Assembly (NCBI RefSeq): GCF_900105195.1
Contig: NZ_FNRX01000002.1
Span: 3,472,001-3,536,000, forward strand
Length of the DNA: 64,000 bases
DNA from: Rhodococcus pyridinivorans
Lineage (GTDB): Bacteria; Actinomycetota; Actinomycetes; Mycobacteriales; Mycobacteriaceae
Direction of reading: 5' to 3'
Shown here piece after piece: positions 62,373-64,000 of this stretch. Position numbers and translations under genes: made by a program. Position 1 is the stretch's first letter; the number at the start of each line of letters is the position of its first letter. Below the pieces are notes generated by a model. The model worked only from the letters and a program-made list of their open reading frames with translations, was not told where the DNA came from and did not search any database.

Positions 62373-62567
62373 CGGACGGCTACCCCTTGCTTCTTCGAAC
62401 GTGCTCGCGCCACAGTGCTGCGGACGCGACTGGTCTGGTGTGGTTGCTGACTCGGGTCCCGCCGGCATCCTGAATCCGGACGCGGCTGGGCACTATCGCC
62501 GAGTAGCGACTGAACAAGATTACGGGAAGGTGACTCCCAGGGTCAAACCGGGTGGCACGGTAGTGCC

Positions 62568-62601
62568 CGCTTCCGGGCCGGTCGTGACCGGCCCGGAAGC
62601 G
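62568..62601 (-). terminator. Terminator after RNase E/G
   Basis: A perfect 15-bp stem, CGCTTCCGGGCCGGT (62568-62582) and ACCGGCCCGGAAGCG (62587-62601), with a 4-nt loop CGTG, starts 6 bp after the rne stop and isolates it from the rplU operon. Confidence 0.8.
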
Positions 62602-62606
62602 GAGGG

Positions 62607-64000
62607 TCATGCTTCGGCGTCCACCGGAGGTCCGGCGGGGCGCCCTGCGGCACGCCGCGAACGCGGCCGCCGCACGATCTCCACCGGCGTCTCGACCGGT
62701 GTGCTCGGCCGGGAGTCCGACTCGACCCCCGTGGACGACCCGGTCGTCGCGGGGACGACGAACACCTTGGCTGTAGGCCCACCGTCCCCGGCGGGCGCTG
62801 CGGCCGCCCGGGCGACCCTGCGTGCCCGACGGCGACGCGGAGCCGGTCCTGCGGCCTCGACGGAAGCCGCTCCGTCGGTGCTCTCCCCTGCGCCGGAGAC
62901 GGCCGTCTCGGACACGGCAGCCTCGGGAACAGCGGTCTCCGCGACCGCGGCTTCGGCTGCTGCGACCTCTGCCTCGATCTCGGCGGGCTCGTCGGAGGCG
63001 GTCGTCACCGTGGTGGCGTCCTCCCCTGCGACGGGCTCCTTCGTCGGTGCGGCGCCCTTCTCGGGCTCGACGGCCCGCAGCGGCTCGGTGACCTTGACCG
63101 GGTCGACGTCGCCCGCAGGTGCGGACGCCGCCTCGGATGCGGTCTCGGTCGCTGCCGGCTCTGCGGCCGGAGCGTCCGCGGCCGGTGTCGAGTTGTGCGC
63201 GGCCATCGCGAGCGCGACGGGGTGCGCGGCACGCTTGACGACCTCTTCGGGCGACGGCGTCGTGTGCGTCTCGGCGGCGGGCTCCTGCGAACTCTTGTCG
63301 CGTCCACGCTTACGCCGCGAACCACCGCCGGACGAACGACCGGAGTCGTCCGAGGACTTCGACTCGATCGGCTCCGAGTGCACGATGAGGCCGCGGCCGC
63401 TGCAGTGCTCACAGGTGGTGGAGAACGCCTCGACGAGACCGGTCCCGAGCCGCTTGCGCGTCATCTGGACCAGGCCGAGCGAGGTGACCTCCGAGACCTG
63501 GTGGCGGGTGCGGTCCCGGCCGAGGGCCTCGGTCAGGCGACGCAGTACGAGGTCGCGGTTCGACTCGAGGACCATGTCGATGAAGTCGACGACGATCATG
63601 CCGCCGATGTCGCGCAGGCGCATCTGGCGGACGATCTCCTCGGCCGCCTCGAGGTTGTTACGGGTGACCGTCTCCTCGAGGTTGCCGCCGGAACCGGTGA
63701 ACTTGCCGGTGTTGACATCGATGACGGTCATCGCCTCGGTGCGGTCGATGACGAGCGTGCCGCCGGACGGCAGCCACACCTTGCGGTCGAGAGCCTTCGC
63801 GAGCTGCTCGTCGATGCGGTGCGCACCGAAGACGTCCACCGAGTTCTCCGAACGGTAGCGCTCGACGCGCGGCAGCAGGTCGGGTGCGACCGTCCGGATG
63901 TAGCTCTCGACGGTGTTCCACGCCGAGTCGCCCTCGATGACGAGCTTGGAGAAGTCCTCGTTGAACAGGTCTCGCACGACCTTCACGAGCAGATCCGGCT
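62607..64000 (-). CDS. rne: Ribonuclease E/G (C-terminal part, 5' end beyond window)
   Basis: The visible 464 residues hold the second half of the catalytic domain (the DNase I-like region with DRTEAMTVIDVNTGKFTG and RDIGGMIVVDFIDM), the zinc-link CEHCSGRG that joins protomers, then an Ala/Glu/Pro-rich tail with basic clusters ([21 protein letters not shown]) that binds RNA and partner proteins. The N-terminal S1 domain lies beyond position 64,000. It degrades and processes mRNA. Actinobacterial enzymes carry their long tail in this style. Confidence 0.93.
   Translation of the reverse strand, partial: PDLLVKVVRDLFNEDFSKLVIEGDSAWNTVESYIRTVAPDLLPRVERYRSENSVDVFGAHRIDEQLAKALDRKVWLPSGGTLVIDRTEAMTVIDVNTGKFTGSGGNLEETVTRNNLEAAEEIVRQMRLRDIGGMIVVDFIDMVLESNRDLVLRRLTEALGRDRTRHQVSEVTSLGLVQMTRKRLGTGLVEAFSTTCEHCSGRGLIVHSEPIESKSSDDSGRSSGGGSRRKRGRDKSSQEPAAETHTTPSPEEVVKRAAHPVALAMAAHNSTPAADAPAAEPAATETASEAASAPAGDVDPVKVTEPLRAVEPEKGAAPTKEPVAGEDATTVTTASDEPAEIEAEVAAAEAAVAETAVPEAAVSETAVSGAGESTDGAASVEAAGPAPRRRRARRVARAAAAPAGDGGPTAKVFVVPATTGSSTGVESDSRPSTPVETPVEIVRRPRSRRAAGRPAGPPVDAEA

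Overview
The window is a high-GC actinobacterial chromosome segment, most likely Rhodococcus or a close relative in the Mycobacteriales. Three things point there: the mycobacterial-type gene order (ffh, glnD, glnK, amt, ftsY, smc, acylphosphatase, OsmC, mutM, rnc, rpmF, DUF177, SepIVA, coaD, rsmD, pyc, recG, DAK2, rpmB, ung, thiL; then proB, obg, rpmA, rplU, rne), a LigB-type ATP-dependent ligase, and an ectoine operon. The genus is inferred from gene order and protein content, not from a database match.

Positions 1 to about 15,270 form an accessory island. The left edge holds a partial membrane protein, a lipoprotein and a decayed IS5-type transposase. Two IS elements follow back to back (IS5 family, then IS630 family), sharing one TA dinucleotide. 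Next comes the most interesting part, a compact, translationally coupled operon at 4.4-12.3 kb. It encodes an E1/ThiF-like adenylyltransferase, a heme-oxygenase-fold di-iron oxidase, a 2-oxoglutarate/Fe(II) amino acid oxygenase, an ArgC-type reductase, a DapF-like protein with both catalytic cysteines changed to serine, a phosphinothricin-acetyltransferase-like GNAT, a PLP aminotransferase, a DHA2-type exporter and a small cupin. This looks like an uncharacterised pathway for an unusual amino acid or antimetabolite, with self-protection by N-acetylation and export. The exporter and the cupin each carry a single-base frameshift. Behind the operon lie remnants of plasmid or phage type genes. The island ends inside a truncated amidohydrolase gene next to ffh.

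From 15.6 to 28.8 kb the core genes cover protein targeting (ffh, ftsY), nitrogen control (glnD-glnK-amt, with GlnR-like half-sites before amt), chromosome organisation (smc) and small enzymes. A pcaQ-pcaHG protocatechuate 3,4-dioxygenase module (28.8-31.3 kb) interrupts this core. The core then continues with DNA repair, ribosome, cell-division, CoA, pyruvate carboxylase, recG, uracil-DNA glycosylase and thiamine genes up to 47.8 kb. After a CoA-transferase and an unusual RecQ helicase with a phosphoribosyltransferase-like tail come ectABC, behind a CRP/GlxR-like palindrome. A repair neighbourhood follows (LigD-like polymerase divergent from LigB, then a sirtuin), then proB, obg, rpmA, rplU and the C-terminal part of RNase E/G at the right edge.

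Many frameshifts in accessory genes are single-base changes, several of them in C or G runs. They may be sequencing errors rather than true decay, and this affects whether the biosynthetic operon should be read as intact.
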